Below, one piece after another: positions 28,478 through 36,573 of a stretch of DNA of 64,000 nt; the stretch's first letter is position 1, and every line of letters starts with the position of its first letter. The notes beneath the pieces are model-generated. The model was not told the DNA's origin. It saw only the letters and a list, made by a program, of their open reading frames with translations, and did not search any database. Source of the stretch: Halothiobacillus sp. 15-55-196 (GTDB lineage: Bacteria > Pseudomonadota > Gammaproteobacteria > Halothiobacillales > Halothiobacillaceae). Where the stretch lies: contig NCKC01000001.1 in NCBI GenBank assembly GCA_002282715.1, forward strand, positions 45,989 to 109,988, read 5' to 3'. The position numbers and the translations under genes are program-made.

Positions 28478-28505
28478 AACCCTCGATACATCGTGATCGA
28501 GGGTT
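28478..28505 (+). terminator. Intrinsic terminator-like hairpin after the phosphoesterase gene
   Basis: A perfect 10-bp stem AACCCTCGAT / ATCGAGGGTT with an 8-nt loop lies 61 bp after the stop codon, followed by ATTTAT. On the opposite strand the stem is followed by a T-run (TTTTTT), so the structure may act in both directions, although no minus-strand gene ends here. Confidence 0.75.
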
Positions 28506-28593
28506 ATTTATCCCGCTTTATAGCCATCCAACTTTCCATCAATACTGGATCGCTCTGAAGCTTGCTTAACAACACTAGCATTGGGAACAAATA

Positions 28594-29979
28594 ATGAATA
28601 GAAGCACAATCACGTGGATGAGTTTGGTTGTTATAGCCCTTTCTGGCTGCTTGTTGGCCTGCAATAGCAATAGTAACGACACGTCGCCAAGGGCCGATGC
28701 TTCTGTGCAAACCGATCAACAATATGAACTGGCCACGGGAAAAAATCCTCATCCCGTTAAACTGGTGATACCCAAAGTAAAACCCTTGTCGGCAATGGCT
28801 GAACTGGGCAAGTCCATTTTTTACGACAAATCCCTGTCTGGTTCGGGTCAAATATCTTGTGCCACTTGCCATGATCCTCACAATGCCTACGGCCCGCCGG
28901 GTGATTTGCCCGTAATGCTGGGCGGGCCACATCTGAACAGCCAAGGCGCACGTGCCGTGCCGAGTCTGATGTACCTGTACCGTCAACCCGCCTTCAGCAT
29001 CGGGCCTGATCCGTCAGGAGATAGCGACAATGCCCCCAACCTGAACCAGATTGCCAACCATGCCAATCAGGCTCTTCGCCATGACAAAACAGCCAGCCAA
29101 CCCAATGCTGCCGCCCTGAACATGGTGCCGCAAGGCGGGTTATTCTTGGATGGACGGGTCGATACCCTGCAACAGCAGGCCTATGGCCCCTTATTGAATC
29201 CGGTAGAAATGGATGGCGGTTCGGTTCAAATCGTGGCCGCAAAACTGAAAAACGCGCCGTACACTCAAGACTTTGTTGATTTGTTTGGTAATCAGATCGA
29301 AAACAACCCCAACATGCAGGTTTCCGAGGCGATGTTTGCCGTCGCTCGCTATCAAGTAGAAGACCCAAGTTTTCATCCCTACAGCAGCAAGTTTGATGCT
29401 TGGCTTGAGGGCAAAGCCACCTTCACACCGGCGCAAATGCGGGGTTATTTACTGTTTAACGACCCCAAAAAAGGCAACTGCGCCGCCTGCCATCTCGACC
29501 AACCCAGCAAGACGGGCTTACCGCCATTATTGACCGATCATCAATTTGAAGCCTTGGGCGTGCCGCGCAATACCGCCATTGCCGCCAATAAAAATCCAGA
29601 CTACTTTGACTTAGGCATCTGCGGGCCTTTCCGCAAAGATCTGGCCAAACAAACCCAGTATTGCGGGATGTTCCTCACGCCTACGCTGCGCAACGTCGCT
29701 ACACGCAAGGTGTTCTTTCACAATGGTTATTACCACAACCTGGACGACGTATTGAAGTTCTACGATTATCGGGATACCAACCCTGAAAGGATTTACCCCA
29801 CCACTACCGATGGCAAGGTAGAAAAATATAACGATATTCCAACGGCTTATCAGGCCAATGTGGACATGGTAGATGCCCCATTCAATCGCAAACGCGGCCA
29901 ACAACCGGCATTAACAGAAAATGAGATGCAATATATTGTTGCCTTTTTAAAAACGCTAACAGATGGCTATCGGCAGTAA
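28594..29979 (+). CDS. Di-haem cytochrome c peroxidase/MauG-family lipoprotein
   Basis: 461-residue protein with a lipoprotein-type signal (MNRSTITWMSLVVIALSGC, alternative lipobox LLAC) and two c-type haem motifs. CATCH lies in the N-terminal haem domain (ISCATCHDPHNAYG, near residue 90) and CAACH in the C-terminal domain (GNCAACHLDQ, near 296). This is the arrangement of bacterial di-haem cytochrome c peroxidases and MauG relatives. Further family features are FLDGRVDTLQQQAYGPLLNP and TPTLRNVATRKVFFHNG. It would act outside the cytoplasmic membrane, reducing hydrogen peroxide or modifying a partner protein. It follows another lipoprotein gene in the same direction but beyond a terminator. 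Confidence 0.9.
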   Translation: MNRSTITWMSLVVIALSGCLLACNSNSNDTSPRADASVQTDQQYELATGKNPHPVKLVIPKVKPLSAMAELGKSIFYDKSLSGSGQISCATCHDPHNAYGPPGDLPVMLGGPHLNSQGARAVPSLMYLYRQPAFSIGPDPSGDSDNAPNLNQIANHANQALRHDKTASQPNAAALNMVPQGGLFLDGRVDTLQQQAYGPLLNPVEMDGGSVQIVAAKLKNAPYTQDFVDLFGNQIENNPNMQVSEAMFAVARYQVEDPSFHPYSSKFDAWLEGKATFTPAQMRGYLLFNDPKKGNCAACHLDQPSKTGLPPLLTDHQFEALGVPRNTAIAANKNPDYFDLGICGPFRKDLAKQTQYCGMFLTPTLRNVATRKVFFHNGYYHNLDDVLKFYDYRDTNPERIYPTTTDGKVEKYNDIPTAYQANVDMVDAPFNRKRGQQPALTENEMQYIVAFLKTLTDGYRQ

Positions 29980-30059
29980 ACACAGCGCGCGCAAATATCG
30001 ATTCACTCCTCATCCGTGCTGTATGCTTTTTGCAAGCCAAAAAGTATGTTTATCCGCCA

Positions 30060-30731
30060 ATGCACAAACAACACCCCATATCGGGCAACTCACGCACCGT
30101 AATGTCCACCCAAACCGGGCCTCATGAACATTTGCTCCCGCAAGTAGCCAAACACAGCCGAAGTGATTGGGGCAAACCGATCACTGACTACAACCGGGCT
30201 GCATTTGATCGTGCACAAGGTTGGCTTTCGCAAAAGGAAGGCGGATTGATTCTGGATTCTGGCTGTGGCACGGGGGACAGTTCACGTGCTCTTGCAGAAA
30301 TGCTTCCGGCACATCAGATCATCGGGATCGACCGCTCGGCGCATCGGCTTTCCCGGCAACGACAGCATACGCCGGAAAACTGCTTGCTCGTACGGGCCGA
30401 TCTTCTGGATTTCTGGCGGTTGGCTGAGCAAGCAGGTTGGCAACCAGAACGCCATTTCCTGCTTTATCCCAACCCGGAGCCGAAACCCAAACATTTGACC
30501 CGACGATTTCATGCGCATCCCATTTTCCCTGTTTTGTTAGCGCTAGGCGGCGCATTTGAGTGCCGGAGCAACTGGCTCATTTATCTGGAGGAAATGGCAC
30601 TGGCGCTCCAGTACCACCACAAAACTGCACTGATTCAGTCGGTTGACGGCAACGTTCCTCCGTGCTCCCCGTTTGAACACAAATATCGGATCAGTGGTCA
30701 ACCGTTGTGGCGATTGCAGGCCATGCTTTGA
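30060..30731 (+). CDS. TrmB-like SAM-dependent methyltransferase
   Basis: About 223 residues. A SAM-binding motif I is visible (ILDSGCGTGDSSRALAEM), followed by motif II (IIGIDRSAHRLS). The motif around LLYPNPEPKPKHLTRRFHAHP and the GGAFECRSNW segment correspond to the DxW/KKRHHKRR region of tRNA (guanine-46-N7)-methyltransferases. It is shorter and more divergent than TrmB and is best described as a TrmB-like paralogue; the target RNA is unknown. The start is uncertain: TTG at 30030, ATG at 30060 or ATG at 30102, none with a strong ribosome-binding site. Confidence 0.75.
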   Translation: MHKQHPISGNSRTVMSTQTGPHEHLLPQVAKHSRSDWGKPITDYNRAAFDRAQGWLSQKEGGLILDSGCGTGDSSRALAEMLPAHQIIGIDRSAHRLSRQRQHTPENCLLVRADLLDFWRLAEQAGWQPERHFLLYPNPEPKPKHLTRRFHAHPIFPVLLALGGAFECRSNWLIYLEEMALALQYHHKTALIQSVDGNVPPCSPFEHKYRISGQPLWRLQAML

Positions 30732-30793
30732 TCAGCTTCGGTTCGCTGACGGGATGCTCCGAGCAACTGCCATCACCAAACGCAAATGAACTT

Positions 30794-30933
30794 GGGGCAC
30801 CTCGAAAAACCGTCACGGGCTGACGCCAGCTTTGCGTTAGCACCGCCCAACGCAGCAATCGGGGCGCGGGCTGCCGCCAGCTTAATGCGAAGCAGGCGCA
30901 AGCCCGCGTTTAGTAGGTTTTTAAAGGTGCCCC
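30794..30933. repeat. 140-bp element with 17-bp terminal inverted repeats
   Basis: The ends GGGGCACCTCGAAAAAC (30794-30810) and its inverted copy (30917-30933) match at 15 of 17 positions. Inside are two similar GC-rich direct units (GGGCTGaCGCCAGCTT and GGGCTGcCGCCAGCTT). There is no coding capacity. The terminal sequence is the same core seen in hairpins around 38.86-39.01 kb and 59.6 kb, so this belongs to a dispersed palindromic repeat family. It could be a miniature transposable element or a REP/BIME-like cluster. Confidence 0.65.
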
Positions 30934-30967
30934 TTGATTAATGCCTTTCGAGCGCCTAGGATGAATT

Positions 30968-31153
30968 CAGTCTTCTCGGACGTGCGTCAGGTTGCTCTCA
31001 ATCCCTTGAGCCTTAATCTGCGACATTGGGAGGCGCATAAAATGGGTCGTGTGCAGGTCCGCCGCGTCGGAAAGCCTAAAATCCATTGCGTGCCGCCCAG
31101 CTTGAACCTCCGGTTCAAGGTCGAAGAGCCGCCAACGGCGTTCTGGAAGACGC
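30968..31153 (+). ncRNA. ssrS: 6S RNA
   Basis: Small RNA that binds sigma-70 RNA polymerase and down-regulates transcription in stationary phase. It is recognised from conserved blocks in the right order. The closing stem GTCTTC (30970-30975) pairs with GAAGAC (31146-31151). Then come CCTTGAGCC near the 5' third, a GGTCCGCCGCGTCGG... AAGCCTAAAA block in the central part, and TTGAACCTCCGGTTCAAGG in the 3' third, matching the E. coli 6S landmarks. Length is about 185 nt. It lies 26 nt before the 5-formyl-THF cyclo-ligase start, the position conserved across gammaproteobacteria. Exact ends are estimates. Confidence 0.9.
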
Positions 31154-31178
31154 TTCATACCTCGTGTCCTGCATCAAA

Positions 31179-31784
31179 ATGCATCTAGACAAAAATCACC
31201 TTCGCCGCCAACTTCGCCAAGCCAGAAAATCCTTAACCGGTTACCGACGCGATCGTCAGCAACAACGCATCAGGCATTTCCTTACTGCGATTCCCCAGGT
31301 ACGCCATGCGCGCCGGATTGCCGCCTACCTGCCATTCGACGGTGAGCCCGATCTATTGCCCTTCATGCGCAGAGTGGAATCCAAAATCTGGCTACCCATG
31401 ATCCGCTCGGATTGGCATCTGGATTTTCGGCCCACGTGCAAACTCAATGCCTTAGCACGACGACCGATAAACGCTCGCCGCAACCGCTTTGGTATTCTCG
31501 AATCCCAACGTCTGCCCATACTGCGCAGCGCGCAGATGGACGTCATTTTGATGCCACTTGTCGGCTTCGACCATCACGGCAATCGACTGGGCATGGGCGC
31601 TGGTTTTTATGACCGCAGCCTCGTTGGTCTGCGTCGCCCACGCCCCGCACTTATTGGCATTGCATTCGACTGTCAACAAACAGCCTCTGTACCGGTCGAT
31701 CCTTGGGATGTACCGCTCGATTACATTGTGACTAATCGCGGTATTATCAAAACCAACCACAACCAAGCAAGGAAACCCGAATGA
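31179..31784 (+). CDS. ygfA: 5-formyltetrahydrofolate cyclo-ligase
   Basis: Converts 5-formyl-THF to 5,10-methenyl-THF with ATP. From the ATG at 31179 the product is 202 residues. Visible family features are the basic N-terminus (KNHLRRQLRQARKSL), the substrate-loop region AAYLPFDGEPDLLPFM and the ATP-binding MPLVGFDHHGNRLGMGAGFYD. An upstream in-frame start would run into the 6S RNA and was rejected. Co-transcription with 6S RNA is the rule in this group. It overlaps the next gene by 4 nt (ATGA). Confidence 0.95.
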   Translation: MHLDKNHLRRQLRQARKSLTGYRRDRQQQRIRHFLTAIPQVRHARRIAAYLPFDGEPDLLPFMRRVESKIWLPMIRSDWHLDFRPTCKLNALARRPINARRNRFGILESQRLPILRSAQMDVILMPLVGFDHHGNRLGMGAGFYDRSLVGLRRPRPALIGIAFDCQQTASVPVDPWDVPLDYIVTNRGIIKTNHNQARKPE

Positions 31785-32248
31785 ACCACTGGCTAATGAA
31801 ATGCGAACCCGATGTCTTTTCGATTGATGATCTGCAACGGCAAAAAGTAGAAGGCTGGTACGGCATTCGTAACTATCAAGCACGCAACATGATGCGCGAT
31901 GCCATGAAAATTGGGGATCTGGTCTTTTTCTACCATTCCAACGTCAAGGTGCCCGGCATCGTTGGCATCATGGAAGTGATTAGCGCGCCTTACCCCGATC
32001 CCACTCAATTCGATCCCAAGCATCGTTATTTCGATCCGAAATCCACACCGGAAAACCCACGCTGGGTGCAGGTGGATGTGCAGTACGTTCGCCATACAAA
32101 ACGGAACATCACCTTGCAGGAACTTAAAGAAGACGAAGCACTTGAAGATCTGCCCTTGGTGCGACGGGGAAATCGGCTATCCATCATGCCGATCAGTACA
32201 CAAAGCTGGACACGCATTCTCGCTCGAGAAGATCTAACCGCCGAGTAA
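31781..32248 (+). CDS. EVE-domain protein
   Basis: 155-residue single EVE (PUA-like) domain, close to the bacterial relatives of thymocyte nuclear protein 1. Recognisable from the N-terminal NHWLMKCEPDVFSIDDL, the WYGIRNYQARNMMRD motif and VQYVRHTKRNITLQELK. EVE domains bind modified bases in nucleic acids; the target here is unknown. It is translationally coupled to the cyclo-ligase gene, an association seen in other gammaproteobacteria, so it is more likely a housekeeping than a defence gene. Confidence 0.92.
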   Translation: MNHWLMKCEPDVFSIDDLQRQKVEGWYGIRNYQARNMMRDAMKIGDLVFFYHSNVKVPGIVGIMEVISAPYPDPTQFDPKHRYFDPKSTPENPRWVQVDVQYVRHTKRNITLQELKEDEALEDLPLVRRGNRLSIMPISTQSWTRILAREDLTAE

Positions 32249-33006
32249 GTATCTCCTGCTCTTTGCGGATGAAGTTAAAAAATCTCAGTGCATTACAAAG
32301 GTTTTATCCACATCATCCGCAGGTTATGACTGATGAAAAACGATCATCCAGCAAAATGACCGCGTCGACTCAAGCCCGTAATCGGCCGTTTTTCAGAAAG
32401 ATATAATCCTGAATAATCAATTGGTTATTGCGTGTATTTTTCAGGTGCGATTTGTTGCTTATTTTTTCACCAATTCCTCAACTACTTGATCTCACATGGC
32501 TCCGGCAAGATGCCCGTAAACAACCCACAGATTCATCCACAGGTTTTGTGGATAAAAAATCGTTGACCGGGTGCTTGAATTTTTGATTTTTTCTGGACCA
32601 AGCCACCCATTCCGATTGGCACGAAAAATCGCATCCTTGAAATCAAATAGTTAAGCCAATATCGACCAATAAACTCAGGAATCCGCTCAATTAGCTCACA
32701 ATGTTATCCACAGGGCTGAAGATTAAAACGTCGTGCATTCGAACGGCTAACATGAACGCCCATATGGAACAAGAGCGTTCAGGCTCAATCTGAAATTTTA
32801 ATTATATTAAATAAAAACATAAGGTTATATGCATAATTAAAGCCAGGACGTACATCTGATGATTTTTTGACCAATCGTGCTAAACCATTGATGGCATGGG
32901 CTTGCTGATGGTCATCAGACGGTGATGCACGGGGTTATCCACAAAAACTGTGCACAGTTTTTTCTGCGGTAGAAGTCAGAAAAAACCGGGATTCTCATCA
33001 GATGAA
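32249..33006. other. Non-coding region with a cluster of DnaA boxes; candidate replication-origin-like or DnaA-binding locus
   Basis: 758 bp without a gene between two convergent genes (EVE and ilvA). It contains four exact TTATCCACA DnaA boxes: 32304-32312 (+), 32547-32555 (-), 32704-32712 (+) and 32935-32943 (+). A one-mismatch box TCATCCACA is at 32533-32541, forming a closely spaced inverted pair with the second. For random DNA of even composition about 0.006 exact matches would be expected. A strongly AT-rich tract of about 50 bp lies at 32791-32841, between the third and fourth boxes, like an unwinding element. A 20-bp palindrome abuts the fourth box. This is compatible with oriC or a DnaA-titrating site; dnaA itself is not in the window. 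Confidence 0.6.
32943..32962. repeat. 20-bp perfect palindrome next to a DnaA box
   Basis: AAAAACTGTGCACAGTTTTT is a perfect palindrome sharing its first base with the end of the DnaA box at 32935-32943. It can form an 8-bp stem with a TGCA loop and has T-runs on both sides, so it may also serve as a weak terminator for ilvA on the minus strand. It may instead be a protein-binding site belonging to the DnaA-box cluster. Confidence 0.55.
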
Positions 33007-34530
33007 TCAGGCCAAAAACAGGCTGTAAACAGGGTTATTGCTTTCCGGCCAGTAGGGATAGCTCAGTTCATCGAGGTACGTTATGAACTCGTTCATGGCG
33101 CCCTGTTCTACCTGAATGCCCACCAGCACACGGCCGTAATCCGCACCCTGATTGCGATAGTGGAACAGACTGATGTTCCAGCGGGCACCCAGATGGGTCA
33201 GGAAGCGGAGCAGCGCGCCGGGGCGCTCGGGAAACTCGAAGCGGTACAGACGCTCGTCGCTTATGCCGTGCGCATGGCCGCCGACCATATGCCGCGCATG
33301 TAGTTTGGCCATTTCGTTGTCGGTCAGGTCGATCACGGGATAATCGGCATGCACCAGCCGATTGAGGATGGCGGACCGATCCGAGGGTGTATCCAGACGG
33401 ATGCCCACAAAGATATGCGCCCGTTCCTGATCCGCGTAACGGTAGTTGAATTCGGTAATCTGGCGACGGCCGAGCAGTTCGCAGAACACCTGGAAGCTAC
33501 CCGGTTTTTCCGGGATCGTGACCGCAAACAGGGCTTCCTTCTGCTCGCCGATATCCGCTCGTTCGGCCACAAACCGCAAGCGATCAAAATTCATGTTGGC
33601 GCCCGAAGCGATTGCGATCAGTGTCTCGCCATGCAGATCGTGCTGTTTGACGTATTTTTTCAATCCGGCCAGAGCCAATGCCCCTGCCGCTTCGTTGATG
33701 CTGCGGGTATCATCGAACATGTCCTTGATGGCTGCGGTCATCGCATCGGTATCGACGGTGATCACTTCATCCACCGTTTGCTGCGCCACAGCAAAGGGAT
33801 ATTCGCCCACCTGTTTGACGGCAACCCCATCGGCGAACAACCCGACCTGCTCCAGAACCACCCGCTCGCCTGCGGTCATGGCCGCAGCCAGACAGGCGGC
33901 ATCGTCGGGCTCAACCCCGATGATCCGGATTTCCGGGCGCAACATCTTCACATAGGCCGCGATGCCCGCAATCAGACCGCCGCCGCCGACTGGAACGAAA
34001 ATCGCATGAATCGGGTCGGGGTGATGGCGCAGAATCTCCGCACCGATGGTGCCCTGCCCGGCGATGATATCCGGGTGGTCATAAGGCGGGATGAAAGCCA
34101 GACCTTCGGACTGAGTAAGCTGCTGTGCATGAGCGAATGCCTCATCAAAGGTATCGCCGTGCAGGACAGCCTTCGCACCGCGTCGACGAACGGCATCGAC
34201 CTTGATGGCGGGGGTCGTCAACGGCATCACGATGGTGGCGGCCACGCCCAGCTTCTGGGCTGCCAGCGCCACGCCCTGGGCGTGATTGCCGGCCGAAGCG
34301 GTAATCACACCACTGCCCAGCTGCCCCTCGCTTTTCAGCCGATGCATCATGTTATAGGCACCGCGCAGCTTGAAGGAGAAAACCGGCTGCGTGTCCTCAC
34401 GCTTCAACAAAATTCGATTATCCAGACGCTCGGAAAGCAGAATTGCGGGCGTCAGCGGCGTGTCTTTCGCCACGTCGTACACCCGTGCGGTCAAAATCCG
34501 ATGAAGATAATCCTGAAGTAAGGCGGACAA
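33007..34530 (-). CDS. ilvA: Threonine ammonia-lyase (biosynthetic threonine deaminase) IlvA
   Basis: PLP enzyme making 2-oxobutanoate from threonine, the first committed step of isoleucine synthesis. The PLP-binding lysine is K54 (FSFKLRGAYN), the glycine-rich phosphate loop is VPVGGGGLIAG, and the catalytic domain spans about 1-330. Two ACT-like regulatory domains follow (about 335-415 and 430-505), the long allosteric form normally feedback-inhibited by isoleucine. Length 507 is normal. The 279-bp gap to the divergent rpiA presumably carries both promoters, but no clear elements were recognised. Confidence 0.97.
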   Translation of the reverse strand: MSALLQDYLHRILTARVYDVAKDTPLTPAILLSERLDNRILLKREDTQPVFSFKLRGAYNMMHRLKSEGQLGSGVITASAGNHAQGVALAAQKLGVAATIVMPLTTPAIKVDAVRRRGAKAVLHGDTFDEAFAHAQQLTQSEGLAFIPPYDHPDIIAGQGTIGAEILRHHPDPIHAIFVPVGGGGLIAGIAAYVKMLRPEIRIIGVEPDDAACLAAAMTAGERVVLEQVGLFADGVAVKQVGEYPFAVAQQTVDEVITVDTDAMTAAIKDMFDDTRSINEAAGALALAGLKKYVKQHDLHGETLIAIASGANMNFDRLRFVAERADIGEQKEALFAVTIPEKPGSFQVFCELLGRRQITEFNYRYADQERAHIFVGIRLDTPSDRSAILNRLVHADYPVIDLTDNEMAKLHARHMVGGHAHGISDERLYRFEFPERPGALLRFLTHLGARWNISLFHYRNQGADYGRVLVGIQVEQGAMNEFITYLDELSYPYWPESNNPVYSLFLA

Positions 34531-34809
34531 ATCCAGCTCCTTGAACTAATGGGCACCGAATGACACGAAGAAATGCCCGGGCAAACGATGCGCGCGAAAA
34601 GACGAAGCAGTACAAGCAGAAGATGCACTGAGCGTTCTATCATGCCAGAATAACCGCTGACAATTATCGTCAAACTGCTCATCAGTACGGTTTAACCGCG
34701 TACAGCGTGTTTGTTGGCATACCGCGTTCGGCGGCCGAAGACCAGCTACTGGCGGGTATTGGCGATCAACCAAGGCAAACGAACCATCGATAACAACAAG
34801 GAACTGAAC

Positions 34810-35472
34810 ATGACCCCACAAGACCAACTCAAGCAACAGGCAGCCAAGGCAGCGCTTCAATATGTACAAACCGGCAGTATTGTCGGGGTTGGTACGGGGT
34901 CGACAGTGAATTTCTTTATCGATGAACTGGCCACCATCAAGCACAAGATCGAAGGCGCCGTTTCCAGCTCCGAGGCCAGCACCAAGCGTTTGCGGGCACA
35001 CGGCATCGAAGTGTTCGACCTCAATGGCGTGGGCGACATTCCCGTCTACATCGACGGCGCGGATGAAACCAATGCCAACCTGCAGCTCATCAAGGGCGGC
35101 GGCGGCGCATTGACCCGCGAAAAGATCATTGCGCACATGGCGAAAAAATTTGTCTGCGTGGCTGACGAGACCAAGCTGGTACCGCGTCTGGGCAAATTCC
35201 CGCTGCCGATCGAAGTCATTCCCATGGCCCGCAGCATGGTCGCGCGCGAACTCGTCAAGCGGGGCGGTCAACCGGTGTACCGTGATGGTTTTGTCACCGA
35301 TAACGGCAACCAGATTCTCGACATCCACAACATGGACATCATGGAACCGGCCAAGCTCGAAGCCGAACTCAACAACATCCCCGGCATCGTCACCGTTGGT
35401 CTGTTCGCACTGCGCCCTGCCGATGTGTTGATTCTTGCCGCCGCCGAAGGCGTGCGCACCCTCACGCTCTAA
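34810..35472 (+). CDS. rpiA: Ribose-5-phosphate isomerase A
   Basis: Interconverts ribose-5-phosphate and ribulose-5-phosphate (pentose phosphate and Calvin cycles). The 220-residue product from the ATG at 34810 matches RpiA over its full length. Conserved segments include the [13 protein letters not shown] loop, [10 protein letters not shown], the catalytic ALTREKIIA and [10 protein letters not shown]. An upstream in-frame start adds 33 residues unlike RpiA and was rejected. It is followed after 8 bp by aroE. Confidence 0.97.
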   Translation: MTPQDQLKQQAAKAALQYVQTGSIVGVGTGSTVNFFIDELATIKHKIEGAVSSSEASTKRLRAHGIEVFDLNGVGDIPVYIDGADETNANLQLIKGGGGALTREKIIAHMAKKFVCVADETKLVPRLGKFPLPIEVIPMARSMVARELVKRGGQPVYRDGFVTDNGNQILDIHNMDIMEPAKLEAELNNIPGIVTVGLFALRPADVLILAAAEGVRTLTL

Positions 35473-35480
35473 GCCGCACG

Positions 35481-36350
35481 ATGACGGTTCGATACGGGGT
35501 GATTGGCAACCCTATTGCCCACAGTCGGTCGCCGTTGATCCATCGCGCTTTTGCCGAACAAACCGGCGTCGATCTGGATTACATGGCCATTCTGGCACCT
35601 TTGGATGGGTTCAATGCAACCGTGGCACAATTTCGCAGCGAAGGCGGGCTTGGGCTGAACGTGACCGTTCCCTTCAAGGCCGAAGCGTTTGCCTTATGCG
35701 CTACGCTAAGCGAACGGGCACAGCGGGCGGGGGCCGTCAACACGCTGATTTTCCCGGCAGATTCCCGGTCATCCGATGTGTCATCCGATATTCGGGGCGA
35801 CAACACCGATGGCGTGGGTTTGCTGCGCGACCTCGCGTTCCACCAGATTCAACTCAAAGGCAAAAAGGTCCTGCTGCTTGGCGCGGGTGGGGCCTCGCGC
35901 GGCGTGCTCGCGCCCCTGCTGGCTGAACGTCCAGCTCGGCTGCTGATTGCAAATCGCCGCGCGGCAACGGCCGAACAACTGGCAACCGATTTTCAGGATC
36001 TGGCGGACACGCAACTTGGCGCCTGTGCGCTGGATACCCTCCCCGCCGAACCGTTCGATCTCATCATCAACGCGACTTCCGCCAGCCTGAGTGGAAAACA
36101 GCTTCCGCTGCCCGACGCGTTGATTGGGCAGAACACCACCGTCTACGACATGGCCTATGGACGCGCGCCCACCGTATTCATGCAGTGGGGTGCGGCCTTG
36201 GGCGCTACCGCATTCGATGGTCTGGGCATGCTGGTCGAGCAAGCGGCCGAGAGTTTCTATCTTTGGCATGGCATCCGACCCCAGACGGATCACGTACGGG
36301 ATTTGCTCAAGGGAAGCGCTGATTTATTCGGTGCTTCCCGCTTGGGGTAG
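35481..36350 (+). CDS. aroE: Shikimate dehydrogenase (NADP+) AroE
   Basis: Reduces 3-dehydroshikimate to shikimate in aromatic amino acid synthesis. Conserved features are GVIGNPIAHSRSPLIH at the N-terminus, the catalytic lysine in NVTVPFKAEAF (K66) with the partner Asp in DNTDG (110), the NADP-binding LLLGAGGASRGVL with the following NR of IANRRAAT, and the C-terminal GLGMLVEQAAESF. A stretch near 93-105 (ADSRSSDVSSDI) is a small insertion relative to E. coli. Length is 289. It is probably in an operon with rpiA. Its stop codon lies inside the first of several hairpins that follow. Confidence 0.96.
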   Translation: MTVRYGVIGNPIAHSRSPLIHRAFAEQTGVDLDYMAILAPLDGFNATVAQFRSEGGLGLNVTVPFKAEAFALCATLSERAQRAGAVNTLIFPADSRSSDVSSDIRGDNTDGVGLLRDLAFHQIQLKGKKVLLLGAGGASRGVLAPLLAERPARLLIANRRAATAEQLATDFQDLADTQLGACALDTLPAEPFDLIINATSASLSGKQLPLPDALIGQNTTVYDMAYGRAPTVFMQWGAALGATAFDGLGMLVEQAAESFYLWHGIRPQTDHVRDLLKGSADLFGASRLG

Positions 36351-36539
36351 GATGCCCCAACACGAACAAAGACGTACGTCTTTGATTCGTGAGCGCCATC
36401 GCAGGCGTGCACCGCGATGAGCGCGCTGATTTATTCCAAGGATGGAATAAATAAGCATTTACCAAGAAACAACTGGCCTCGGGCTGATTAAAACACTTAT
36501 AAAGAGGTGCCCGAACACGCACACCGGTCAAACCGGTGT
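36343..36539. repeat. Cluster of five small hairpins between aroE and the DUF883 gene
   Basis: Successive inverted repeats fill the gap. TGGGG/CCCCA lies at 36343-36359, over the aroE stop. ACGAA-CAAAGAC with a palindromic GACGTACGTC centre is at 36362-36390. GCGC-CATCGC/GCGATG-a-GCGC is at 36392-36424. A perfect 9-bp TTTATTCCA/TGGAATAAA is at 36430-36451. A perfect 8-bp ACACCGGT/ACCGGTGT is at 36521-36539. A GAGGTGCCC fragment of the dispersed repeat core is at 36504-36512. The last hairpin is followed closely by the DUF883 ribosome-binding site (AAAGGAGAG). Confidence 0.6.
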
Positions 36540-36573
36540 AGGATGAACGCTTGTCATCAAAGGAGAGCACATT

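Noticed and set aside
33349..34521. 390-codon open frame on the plus strand opposite ilvA
   Set aside because: Antisense shadow of IlvA, without similarity to any family I recognise.
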